Assembly: GCA_030641505.1 (NCBI GenBank)
Contig: DAOWHI010000189.1
Span: 1-5,943 of the forward strand
Direction of reading: 5' to 3'
Length of the DNA: 5,943 bases
Source: Gemmatimonadota bacterium
GTDB taxonomy: Bacteria; Gemmatimonadota; Gemmatimonadetes; JACCXV01; JAHWKZ01
The translations under genes and the position numbers were made by a program. Below, piece by piece: positions 1 to 5,792 of this stretch; position 1 is the stretch's first letter; the number at the start of each line of letters is the position of its first letter. The notes under the pieces are model-generated. The model was not told the origin of the DNA. It searched no databases and worked only from the letters and a program-made list of their open reading frames with translations.

Positions 1-47
1 CGTCGTTTGATCAATCATTGCCGTGGTATCGTCCTACAGCAAAATGA
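1..47 (+). CDS. C-terminal end of an upstream gene (partial, tentative)
   Basis: Reading from base 3, the frame is open from the window edge and ends at TGA 45-47, giving the tail SFDQSLPWYRPTAK. This stop shares the bases ATGA (44-47) with the ATG of the following amidohydrolase, the usual 4-base overlap of co-translated genes. Fourteen codons are too few to identify a family or to prove coding, so the call rests mainly on the overlap. If right, the amidohydrolase is not the first gene of its operon. Confidence 0.35.
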   Translation, partial: SFDQSLPWYRPTAK

Positions 48-1303
48 ACTATCGAGCTCACCGATTGGCCGGTTGGCGGATCGCTCCACCGACTTCACTC
101 GCGGCGATCGCGCTTCTCGTTGCGCTCCGACCGTCCGACGCCCACATCACACAGCATCCGAATCTGCGTCTCGAGACCGCCGACTTGGCGTTTGTCGACG
201 TGAGCGTGGTTCCGATGGACACCCGTCGGGTGCTCCGTCATCACACGGTCGTGATCGAGGGCGATCGGATCACCGCCATTGGACCGGCCGACGAGATCGA
301 AATCCCCGCGGGCGCCACGATCGTCGATGGTGACGGTCGCTACCTCATGCCCGGTCTGGCCGACATGCATGTCCACCTGGAGCGCGAAGACCTGCGCGCT
401 TACGTCGACCACGGGATCACCACCGTGCGCAACATGTGGGGGTTTCCCGACGTCCAGGCGATGCAGCGCGAGATCGCCGCCGGTGAGCTGATCGGTCCGA
501 CGATCCATTCGATCAGCCCCGGTCTCGATGGTACGCCGCCCAAGTGGCCGTTGACCCAACTCGTCCTCGAGCCGTCCCAAGCCGACAGCGTGGTCGGCGT
601 CCAGTACGACAACGGCTGGCGGACGCTCAAGCTCTATCAGGACCTCCACCTCGACGTGTACGACGCGATCATCGACGCCGCACGAGCTCGGGGCATGGAC
701 TACGTCGGCCACGTGCCCACGCGAGTCGGACTCACGCACGTGCTCGACACCGGTCAGCGGTCAATCGAGCACCTCGGTGGCTATGCCAACCAGCTCGGCG
801 GCGGCGCTGGCTGGTGGATGTCGATCGACGAGAGCCGGTTGACGTTCATCGTCGCCCAAACCCGCGAGGCCGGCGCTTGGAACTGCCCCACGTTGGCGAT
901 CTTCGCCCAGAGCGCCAAGCGCGGCCCGGACGACGTCGCCGAGCGACAGACCGCCAACCGCCGGCTGGTCGTCGCCGAACTCCACAGCGGCAAGGCGAAA
1001 CTGCTGATCGGCACCGACTCGGGCATCGACATCGTGGCGCCGGGAAGCTCGATCCACGACGAACTCGCCCAGTTTGACACCGCCGGGTTATCGCCCTACG
1101 AAACGCTCCGGATAGCCACCGCCGGGGCGGCCGAGTTTCTGGGCGCTACCAACGAGTTTGGCACCATCGCCGTGGGGCGCCGAGCGGACTTACTACTCGT
1201 AGATGGCAACCCGCTGGACGACGTGGGGGCGCTGCGAACGCTCAGTGGCGTGGTCTTGCGTGGTGAGTGGAGGCCAAGTCCCACCGGACCTCAGTTGCCA
1301 TAG
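44..1303 (+). CDS. Exported metal-dependent amidohydrolase (imidazolonepropionase-like)
   Basis: This is an amidohydrolase-superfamily enzyme that probably hydrolyses an amide or peptide-like bond in the periplasm; the substrate cannot be told. Counted from ATG 44 (419 aa), a basic N-terminus is followed by a hydrophobic run (about residues 13-29) and a possible cleavage after SDA, consistent with a signal peptide. A small N-terminal beta domain precedes the TIM barrel, which opens with the metal-binding DMHVH (H109, H111). Later ligands are the candidate carboxylated lysine K196 in TLKLY, H223 in VGH, H243 in SIEHL and the catalytic D325 in GTDSG. The C-terminus has the usual return to the beta domain (GRRADLLLVDGNP). 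ATG 44 was preferred over GTG 23 because it gives a normal-length signal peptide and overlaps the upstream stop in ATGA; neither has a clear ribosome binding site. Related proteins are often annotated as imidazolonepropionase or Xaa-Pro dipeptidase, but exact activity is not supported. Confidence 0.9.
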   Translation: MNYRAHRLAGWRIAPPTSLAAIALLVALRPSDAHITQHPNLRLETADLAFVDVSVVPMDTRRVLRHHTVVIEGDRITAIGPADEIEIPAGATIVDGDGRYLMPGLADMHVHLEREDLRAYVDHGITTVRNMWGFPDVQAMQREIAAGELIGPTIHSISPGLDGTPPKWPLTQLVLEPSQADSVVGVQYDNGWRTLKLYQDLHLDVYDAIIDAARARGMDYVGHVPTRVGLTHVLDTGQRSIEHLGGYANQLGGGAGWWMSIDESRLTFIVAQTREAGAWNCPTLAIFAQSAKRGPDDVAERQTANRRLVVAELHSGKAKLLIGTDSGIDIVAPGSSIHDELAQFDTAGLSPYETLRIATAGAAEFLGATNEFGTIAVGRRADLLLVDGNPLDDVGALRTLSGVVLRGEWRPSPTGPQLP

Positions 1304-1530
1304 AAGTGAACTCTCTTTCCACGCCGTCTGCAAGACGAAATCTCAAAACGATAGGCAACACTTTTCCAATCATGTAGGTAAGACTTTTCCTCGGTATGGG
1401 AACCGGATCACCACTCGGTAACCCCTACGCCCCTCATTGGCGCCAGTCGCGTCCCCTCCGGTCCATGTCGATACTGCCCCCTGGCACAGGCGTTGCCCTC
1501 TCAAAGCGCACTTCCCCCGACCACATAGCC
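1304..1530 (+). other. Intergenic region upstream of the riboswitch
   Basis: No convincing gene is seen in either strand. The stretch must hold the promoter of the riboswitch transcript if that is an independent unit, but no clear -35/-10 pair could be picked out. Visible minor structure: a small perfect hairpin CGTCT-GCA-AGACG at 1325-1337, not followed by a T-run and so a poor terminator, and a direct repeat ACTTTTCC at 1360-1367 and 1383-1390 with starts 23 bases apart, which could be a regulator site or chance. Confidence 0.4.
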
Positions 1531-1617
1531 CCTCGGTCCAGGGCAAACCCCGTGAGAGCGGGGGACGCAAAGCCACGGGTCCTCACTGTAACAACAGCGG
1601 ATGGCCGGGCTACCCGA
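1531..1617 (+). promoter_or_regulatory. Cyclic di-GMP class I riboswitch aptamer (GEMM-I)
   Basis: The RNA carries the GEMM-I signature blocks in order: AGGGCAAACC (1540-1549), GGGACGCAAAGCC (1562-1574) and GGATGGCCGGGCTACC (1599-1614). The first hairpin is CCCCG/CGGGG (1548-1552 with 1559-1563) plus a U-G pair, capped by the GNRA tetraloop GAGA (1554-1557). The second hairpin has CTGT/ACAG (1586-1589 with 1594-1597) and TCC/GGA, with an internal loop suited to a tetraloop receptor. TCGG (1533-1536) can close the junction with CCGA (1614-1617). By comparison with the known V. cholerae Vc2 aptamer, ligand contacts G20, A47 and C92 correspond to G1542, A1569 and C1613. A G at the G20 position points to c-di-GMP rather than the cGAMP-selective A20 variant. 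The aptamer precedes an operon ending in a c-di-GMP phosphodiesterase-type gene, which fits the assignment. Confidence 0.94.
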
Positions 1618-1629
1618 AAAACGCAACTA

Positions 1630-1667
1630 CCTCGCAGCGCCAGCCATCCTGCAGGCGCAGCCCGAGG
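1630..1667 (+). promoter_or_regulatory. Putative expression-platform hairpin hiding the Shine-Dalgarno sequence
   Basis: CCTCG (1630-1634) pairs with CGAGG (1663-1667), and GCGCC (1637-1641) pairs with GGCGC (1654-1658), leaving a 12-base loop (1642-1653). The outer stem takes up the first half of the AGGAGG at 1665-1670, so folding would block ribosome entry. No U-run follows, so control is more likely of translation than of transcription termination. Two competing pairings are visible: loop bases GCCATCC (1643-1649) are an exact complement of aptamer bases GGATGGC (1599-1605), and CCGAGG (1662-1667) is an exact complement of CCTCGG (1531-1536) at the aptamer's 5' edge. These give a route for ligand-dependent switching, with the sign undetermined. 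Confidence 0.6.
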
Positions 1668-1670
1668 AGG
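1665..1670 (+). promoter_or_regulatory. Strong ribosome binding site (AGGAGG)
   Basis: AGGAGG lies 6 bases before ATG 1677, the start of the short leader ORF. It is 59 bases from the TPR start at 1730, so it does not serve that gene directly. It is the best Shine-Dalgarno match between the riboswitch and the TPR gene, and its 5' half is part of the hairpin at 1630-1667. Confidence 0.65.
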
Positions 1671-1676
1671 CACTTG

Positions 1677-1733
1677 ATGCAGGTTTTGCCAGCTACCCTG
1701 CTGCGCCTTCAGACGAACCAAGCGACACCATGA
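1677..1733 (+). CDS. Short leader ORF, 18 codons, coupled to the TPR gene
   Basis: ATG 1677 follows AGGAGG at ideal spacing and opens an 18-residue frame, MQVLPATLLRLQTNQATP, ending at TGA 1731-1733. The stop overlaps the TPR gene's ATG in ATGA (1730-1733). The TPR start has no good ribosome binding site of its own, so the simplest reading is that the riboswitch controls entry at this leader and the TPR gene is translated by re-initiation. The peptide has no secretion signal and no recognised family. It may have no function beyond coupling, or could be a ligand for a TPR protein, which is speculative. TTG 1674 is an alternative start in the same frame. The main doubt is that such a short frame can occur by chance. 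Confidence 0.5.
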   Translation: MQVLPATLLRLQTNQATP

Positions 1734-2776
1734 GTGGATCGCCACCGTTCATGCTCGTCCAGATGGCTATGGCCAAGGCCGAAGCCCTCACGCGAGCCGA
1801 ACGGTGGCAGACCGCCCTGGATGCCTACGCAGAGGCGATACGCCTCGCGGGAGACGACGGGCTCGGTCTGGCCACAGAGACCGACGCTCATCGGGGCGCG
1901 GCAATCGTCCAGATGCGGTGCCGCAATTGGGATGCGGCTGAAAACGAGCTGCTGAAGAGTCAAGCACTGGCGTCCGAGCTGAAGGACGATCGTCGCCTGG
2001 CTCTAGCAAAGAACGTTCGTGCTGCCGTCGCGTTTGAGCGCGGCGATTGGCCGGACGCTCACTTATTGTACGCGGCCGCGCGAGAGCATGCGGCCGCTTC
2101 CGGCAGTACGCGACTCCTCGCCCAGATCGACAACAACCAAGGGGCGCTCTGGTCGGCACTCGGCGAACAGAAGCGAGCAGAGGCGTGCCTCCGGCGCGCC
2201 CTCGAGCTGTTCGACGAGCTCGACAACCACCCGTGTGGCGCCCGGGCACTCAACAACCTCGGCATCGCGTTAGTCGCTCAAGGCCGCCTCTGGGAGGCGG
2301 ACAACGTCTACGACCGGGCGACGCGCAAATGCAAACGGCAAGGCGATAGGACTCTGGCCGCGGAGGTCATGCTCAACCGAGCAGATCTCGCGTACAACCG
2401 AGGCAACGATCACCAAGCCCAGTCGCTCGCCGATCGCGCACGCGCGTTCGCTGAGCGTTTGGAGAACGTCGTCGTACAGGCGAGCGCGCTCCGAATCCTA
2501 GGTGGGGTCGCTCGGGTGGCCGGGGATCTGGAACTCGCCAAGCAGAGAATCGAAACGGCTATTCAGCTGAGCGAAGGCGGCACAGCCCCACTCGGTGAAG
2601 CCGAGGCATGGGCAGAGTTGGGCCAGCTGTTCATGGACCAAAATGACACTGAACGAGCTGAGCACGCCTGGCTGCGGGCTCAAACAATGTATCGCGATTG
2701 GGGGAACACGACTGAAGCTGATCGTCTCGATCAGCGGATCAGTTCCACCAAGCAGCAGTCGGAGGCCGCGGCATGA
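1730..2776 (+). CDS. Tetratricopeptide-repeat protein
   Basis: This 348-aa protein is almost wholly helical TPR repeats, with no other domain, signal peptide or membrane segment, so it is probably a cytoplasmic scaffold, adaptor or peptide-binding sensor. Repeat units are visible around residues 18-40, 53-85, 93-124, 132-164, 172-203, 211-242, 252-283 and 292-324; the clearest is ALNNLGIALVAQGRLWEA near 173-190. The tail is polar (KQQSEAAA). ATG 1730 is chosen because the upstream in-frame ATG 1601 lies inside the riboswitch's conserved core, and no ATG, GTG or TTG occurs between them in this frame. Its last repeats resemble those of the HD-GYP protein two genes downstream (17 of 45 residues identical without gaps), so the two are likely related and may act together. 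ATG 1751 is an alternative start. The binding partner is unknown. Confidence 0.85.
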   Translation: MSGSPPFMLVQMAMAKAEALTRAERWQTALDAYAEAIRLAGDDGLGLATETDAHRGAAIVQMRCRNWDAAENELLKSQALASELKDDRRLALAKNVRAAVAFERGDWPDAHLLYAAAREHAAASGSTRLLAQIDNNQGALWSALGEQKRAEACLRRALELFDELDNHPCGARALNNLGIALVAQGRLWEADNVYDRATRKCKRQGDRTLAAEVMLNRADLAYNRGNDHQAQSLADRARAFAERLENVVVQASALRILGGVARVAGDLELAKQRIETAIQLSEGGTAPLGEAEAWAELGQLFMDQNDTERAEHAWLRAQTMYRDWGNTTEADRLDQRISSTKQQSEAAA

Positions 2777-2825
2777 TGACGCGCGAACCCAGACTTCGAC
2801 CTCACACAGACGACCTTCATCAGAC

Positions 2826-2831
2826 AAGGAG
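2826..2831 (+). promoter_or_regulatory. Candidate ribosome binding site (AAGGAG) before GTG 2839
   Basis: AAGGAG stands 7 bases before the in-frame GTG at 2839 and is the strongest match near the lipoprotein start. A second match, AAAGGA (2867-2872), stands 8 bases before ATG 2881. Starting at 2839 would add 14 polar residues ahead of the signal peptide. Confidence 0.4.
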
Positions 2832-2880
2832 CACTCCAGTGACACGACGACGCAATGCAAACGACGAAAGGACTCAGGTG

Positions 2881-3492
2881 ATGCGACACCAAGGCATGGC
2901 AAAACACCTATGGGTTGTCGCGGTCGCGCTTGGCTTTGCCGCCTGTGGGCAGGACAGCGGGCCACTGGCACCCACGGGTCACGAAACCGTGTCGAGTGCT
3001 CCGGCCGTTACGATCAACGGCGTCGAGCTGCTGCTCGCGCCAGGTTCGAGCCCGGCACAGATGGCTCGGTTTGGAAAGAAGGCTGGCAGCGGCAAGCGCG
3101 TCAAGTGTGCGACATATGATAGGCGGCTCATCAACAACACTGGCGGGGTGTTGCGGGTGTGTGGTGCCCAGTTGGAGATCCACTCGGGGTCGTTCCCACG
3201 TACCGAGCATCTGTGGATGGATACCGGAGATAGGCGGGACGATGGCCTCTGGTCGTACGAGTTCGGCCCTTCCAACATGACGTTCGCACCAACCCCCGCC
3301 ACGCTCACGATCGAGGTCAAGGCCAACGACCTGAAGCGCTTGGGGATCGACCCAGACCAGTTGAGCGTCGCATTCGTGTCGAGCCCAAATCACTCTGACT
3401 GGGAAGTCGTCGGCGTCGATTACGATTGGGAGACCCAGACGATCTCGGCTCCGGTCAAGCACTTCTCACGCTACGCACTGTGCATCGAGTGA
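2881..3492 (+). CDS. Lipoprotein with a C-terminal ZU5-like domain
   Basis: From ATG 2881 the product is 203 aa and begins with a textbook lipoprotein signal: MRHQGMAKH, a hydrophobic core LWVVAVALGFAA, and the lipobox ending at C22. A low-complexity linker follows. Residues about 88-200 resemble a ZU5-like beta-sandwich: GGVLRVCGAQLEIHSGSF corresponds to the family's 'GG..gaxLxIPpGAl' opening, then YEFGPSNMTFAPTPATLTI, and the end VKHFSRYALCIE matches the common 'HFSxYAv' finish. Three mature cysteines (76, 94, 201) could form a disulphide. It would sit in the outer or cytoplasmic membrane facing the periplasm or surface. In-frame ATG 2773 overlaps the TPR stop in ATGA, and GTG 2839 has a good ribosome binding site, so the start is uncertain. 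2881 is favoured because the added residues are arginine-rich and polar and their codons lack third-position GC bias. Its partner or ligand is unknown. Confidence 0.8.
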   Translation: MRHQGMAKHLWVVAVALGFAACGQDSGPLAPTGHETVSSAPAVTINGVELLLAPGSSPAQMARFGKKAGSGKRVKCATYDRRLINNTGGVLRVCGAQLEIHSGSFPRTEHLWMDTGDRRDDGLWSYEFGPSNMTFAPTPATLTIEVKANDLKRLGIDPDQLSVAFVSSPNHSDWEVVGVDYDWETQTISAPVKHFSRYALCIE

Positions 3493-5054
3493 GTACGACG
3501 CATAAGACCATAAAGCGGGCCATCGATTGGCCCGAGCTGTCGCTCGACGCGATCGAGACGCGCATGCGGCAATTCTGGAGCGAGGGTCGTGGCGACGAAG
3601 CCAGCACGCTCGCCTGCCTGGGCTTGATCGCAGCCCGACGCCAGCACCAACCAGCGGAGAGAATCACCGCCTTCCTGAACCTGCTTGGAGCGGTCGCTTT
3701 CGAACAGGGCCAGCTGAGCGAGGCCAGGCAACGATTCTCAGAAGCACTTCAGATCGCGAGGAAGGCTGGAGCCGCCAAGAGCGAGGCGGCGGCGCTCAGC
3801 AACCTCGGCGCAATCGCCAACATCCGTGGTGAGTTTGCGGTTGCGCTTTGGAACTACCGTTGTGCGCGCTGGGCCTTCCAGCGCGCTAGCTCGACGAATG
3901 GCGAGGCGCGGGCACTGCAAAACATGGGAATGGTCCATGCGGACCTACGGCGGTGGAAAAGCGCCGCCGACTGCTATGAGAAGGCTCGCGACCTCGCCGT
4001 CGTCGCTGATGACCCCGAATTGATTACGATCATCACGCTGAACACGATCGAGGTGCACCTGAACACCGGGCACTTGGACCGCGCGCACGAGAGCTGCGAT
4101 GATGCGATGCGACGTGCGACCGAGCTCGGTAACAAACGCTGCATCGCGGAAGCCTATCGCTACGAGGGAGAGATCCACCGACGGCTGGATGAGACCGATG
4201 AAGCGAAGCGCTCTGTGAACCGAGCGATATCGTTGAGTCACGAGGCCGGCGTTCCGCTGACCCAGGCGGAAGCGTTCCGGTCGATGGGCGAACTCCACTT
4301 GTCCCAGAACGACCGCCAGGCGGCCCTGGGAGCCTTCGGGCAAGCGTTCAAACTGTTCACCGGTCTCGACGCGGGACATGAACTAGCAGAAAGCGTTCTC
4401 ATTCGGATCATCGAGCAGCTCTCGGCAGAGACCGAGAGCCGGGATCCCTACCTATACGGCCACTCCGCGAGGGTGGCGGACTTGGCGGTCGCGATAGCCG
4501 ACGAACTGGAGTTGGATTGCAAGACCAAGAAGGCGATCCTCGTTGCCGGATATCTACACGACATCGGCAAGCTCGACGTCGACGCTGCGATCCTGACAAA
4601 GAAAGGTCAGCTCACCGCTCAAGAGCTGACCCACATCCGAGATCACGCCGCTTTTGGCGCCGCCCGATTGGCCAAGCTCGACCTGCCGTGGGATATCATC
4701 CCGATGGTCCGCCATCATCACGAACGGTTCGACGGAACTGGCTACCCCTGTCGGTTGGCAGGCGAGGAAATCCCTTTGGGCGCTCGGATTCTGTTGGTGT
4801 GCGACGTGTTCGAAGCGCTTACCGCCGATCGCCCGTATCGCTTAGCTTGGACCACTGAATGGGCGCTCCACTACATCGAGAGCTCAGCGGGACAGCTAAG
4901 CGATCCGAAAGTGATGGAGGCTTTCATGCGGGTGGTTAGAAAGCGCGGACTGACGACCGATCGTGACACGGTTGATTCGACATCGCAAAACGTCGCCCAA
5001 GCTCTGTCGATGATCGAAGAGCCCGAGAAGTTGAGGGCTATCGCGGGCGGCTAA
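3489..5054 (+). CDS. TPR-HD-GYP protein, probable c-di-GMP phosphodiesterase
   Basis: This 521-aa cytoplasmic protein joins a TPR region (about residues 58-295) to an HD-GYP domain (about 300-485). HD-GYP enzymes hydrolyse cyclic di-GMP to pGpG and GMP, and some act on cGAMP. Visible catalytic features are RDPYLYGHSARVA (H325), the HD pair H357-D358 in YLHDIGK, H386, H410-H411-E412 followed by RFDGTGYP (GYP 418-420), and D439 in CDVFEALTADRPYR. Nothing expected of the metal site is missing, so it should be active. There is no receiver domain; the TPRs occupy the sensory position, suggesting control by a protein or peptide partner, perhaps the TPR protein encoded upstream. GTG 3489 is chosen because it overlaps the lipoprotein stop in GTGA. 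An upstream in-frame start at 3426 would overlap the lipoprotein gene by 67 bases. The last 35 or so residues are a polar tail. The c-di-GMP riboswitch at the head of the operon strongly supports the role. Confidence 0.93.
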   Translation: MSTTHKTIKRAIDWPELSLDAIETRMRQFWSEGRGDEASTLACLGLIAARRQHQPAERITAFLNLLGAVAFEQGQLSEARQRFSEALQIARKAGAAKSEAAALSNLGAIANIRGEFAVALWNYRCARWAFQRASSTNGEARALQNMGMVHADLRRWKSAADCYEKARDLAVVADDPELITIITLNTIEVHLNTGHLDRAHESCDDAMRRATELGNKRCIAEAYRYEGEIHRRLDETDEAKRSVNRAISLSHEAGVPLTQAEAFRSMGELHLSQNDRQAALGAFGQAFKLFTGLDAGHELAESVLIRIIEQLSAETESRDPYLYGHSARVADLAVAIADELELDCKTKKAILVAGYLHDIGKLDVDAAILTKKGQLTAQELTHIRDHAAFGAARLAKLDLPWDIIPMVRHHHERFDGTGYPCRLAGEEIPLGARILLVCDVFEALTADRPYRLAWTTEWALHYIESSAGQLSDPKVMEAFMRVVRKRGLTTDRDTVDSTSQNVAQALSMIEEPEKLRAIAGG

Positions 5055-5091
5055 GACGCGCTGACCAACGCCGCCTGTCCAATCCAGCGGT

Positions 5092-5778
5092 GTGGTTTCA
5101 AATTTGACCCGACTACGATTCAAGGCCACCAGCCGAACTGGCGAAACTTCGGCCCACCTCGTTCGACCCGAGGCGGCCAAGTGGCTGTTCGTCCTCGGCC
5201 ACGGAGCTGGGGCCGGTATCAACCATCCGTTCATGGAGGCGATCGCGGCCTCGCTCGCCGATCATCGGATCGCCACCTTTCGATACAACTTCCCGTACAT
5301 AGAGCGCGGCCGAAAGCGACCTGACCCGACCGCGGTACTGACTGCAACGGTGCGTTCGGCCGTAGCTGCCGCCGCAAACGAGGCGCCCGATCTACCGGTG
5401 CTGGCCGGTGGCAAGTCGATGGGTGGCAGGATGACATCGTTGGCGGCGTCCAAGACGCCGCTCGCAGAGGTCGCCGGGCTCGTCTTTCTAGGCTTTCCGC
5501 TTCATCCGATCGGGAAACCGGAGACCGACCGCGCCGAGCACCTGAAGCGCGTGGCGGCGCCGATGCTCCTCTTGCAGGGGACCCGCGACCGGCTGGCCGA
5601 TCTAGGGCTCATCCACGAGGTCTGCACCCCCCTTGGAGCGCTCGCCACCCTACACGTTGTCGATGGCGCCGATCACGGCTTTCACGTTCTCCAGCGCTCC
5701 GGCCGCACCGACGACGAAGTGCTGGACGAGCTGGCCCAAGCAGTGGCAAACTGGACGCTCACCCTCGACGTGTCCTAA
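5092..5778 (+). CDS. Alpha/beta hydrolase, KANL3/Tex30 (dienelactone hydrolase-like) type
   Basis: This 228-aa protein is a single alpha/beta-hydrolase domain without a signal peptide, so it is probably cytoplasmic. The oxyanion loop is LGHGAGAG (H37 at its centre). The nucleophile elbow is GGKSMGG with S109, followed by a strand and GFPLHP. The acid is D166 in QGTRD and the histidine is H195 in GADHGF, so the triad is complete. The order and the KSMGG elbow match the small family related to Tex30/KANL3, whose bacterial members have no settled substrate. GTG 5092 gives the full fold; TTG 5104 is an alternative and neither has a strong ribosome binding site. It starts 38 bases after the HD-GYP stop with no obvious terminator between, so read-through from the operon is possible, though its function suggests no link to c-di-GMP. 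Confidence 0.88.
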   Translation: MVSNLTRLRFKATSRTGETSAHLVRPEAAKWLFVLGHGAGAGINHPFMEAIAASLADHRIATFRYNFPYIERGRKRPDPTAVLTATVRSAVAAAANEAPDLPVLAGGKSMGGRMTSLAASKTPLAEVAGLVFLGFPLHPIGKPETDRAEHLKRVAAPMLLLQGTRDRLADLGLIHEVCTPLGALATLHVVDGADHGFHVLQRSGRTDDEVLDELAQAVANWTLTLDVS

Positions 5779-5783
5779 CGGAT

Positions 5784-5788
5784 AGGAG
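5784..5788 (+). promoter_or_regulatory. Ribosome binding site (AGGAG) of the DUF72 gene
   Basis: AGGAG lies 4 bases before GTG 5793, a slightly short spacing. It supports that start for the DUF72 gene, whose first codons already match the family's N-terminus. Confidence 0.6.
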
Positions 5789-5792
5789 CCCC

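Noticed and set aside
95..739. Long reverse-strand frame opposite the amidohydrolase
   Set aside because: It lies wholly inside a gene with clear catalytic motifs and its translation matches no recognisable family; such shadows are common in GC-rich DNA.
1325..1337. Rho-independent terminator after the amidohydrolase
   Set aside because: The hairpin has only 5 base pairs and is not followed by a T-run.
1540..1614. A cGAMP-selective (GEMM-Ib) riboswitch
   Set aside because: The position matching Vc2 G20 (base 1542) is G, whereas the cGAMP-selective variant is known for A there. Binding data would still be needed to exclude it.
1601..1729. Extending the TPR protein to ATG 1601
   Set aside because: ATG 1601 is within the conserved riboswitch core, and the added residues do not resemble TPR sequence.
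2908..3462. Reverse-strand frame opposite the lipoprotein
   Set aside because: No recognisable domain or ribosome binding site was seen, and the + strand frame has a lipobox and a ZU5-like pattern.
3426..3488. Extending the HD-GYP protein to the start at 3426
   Set aside because: It would overlap the lipoprotein coding sequence by 67 bases; GTG 3489 gives a standard 4-base overlap.
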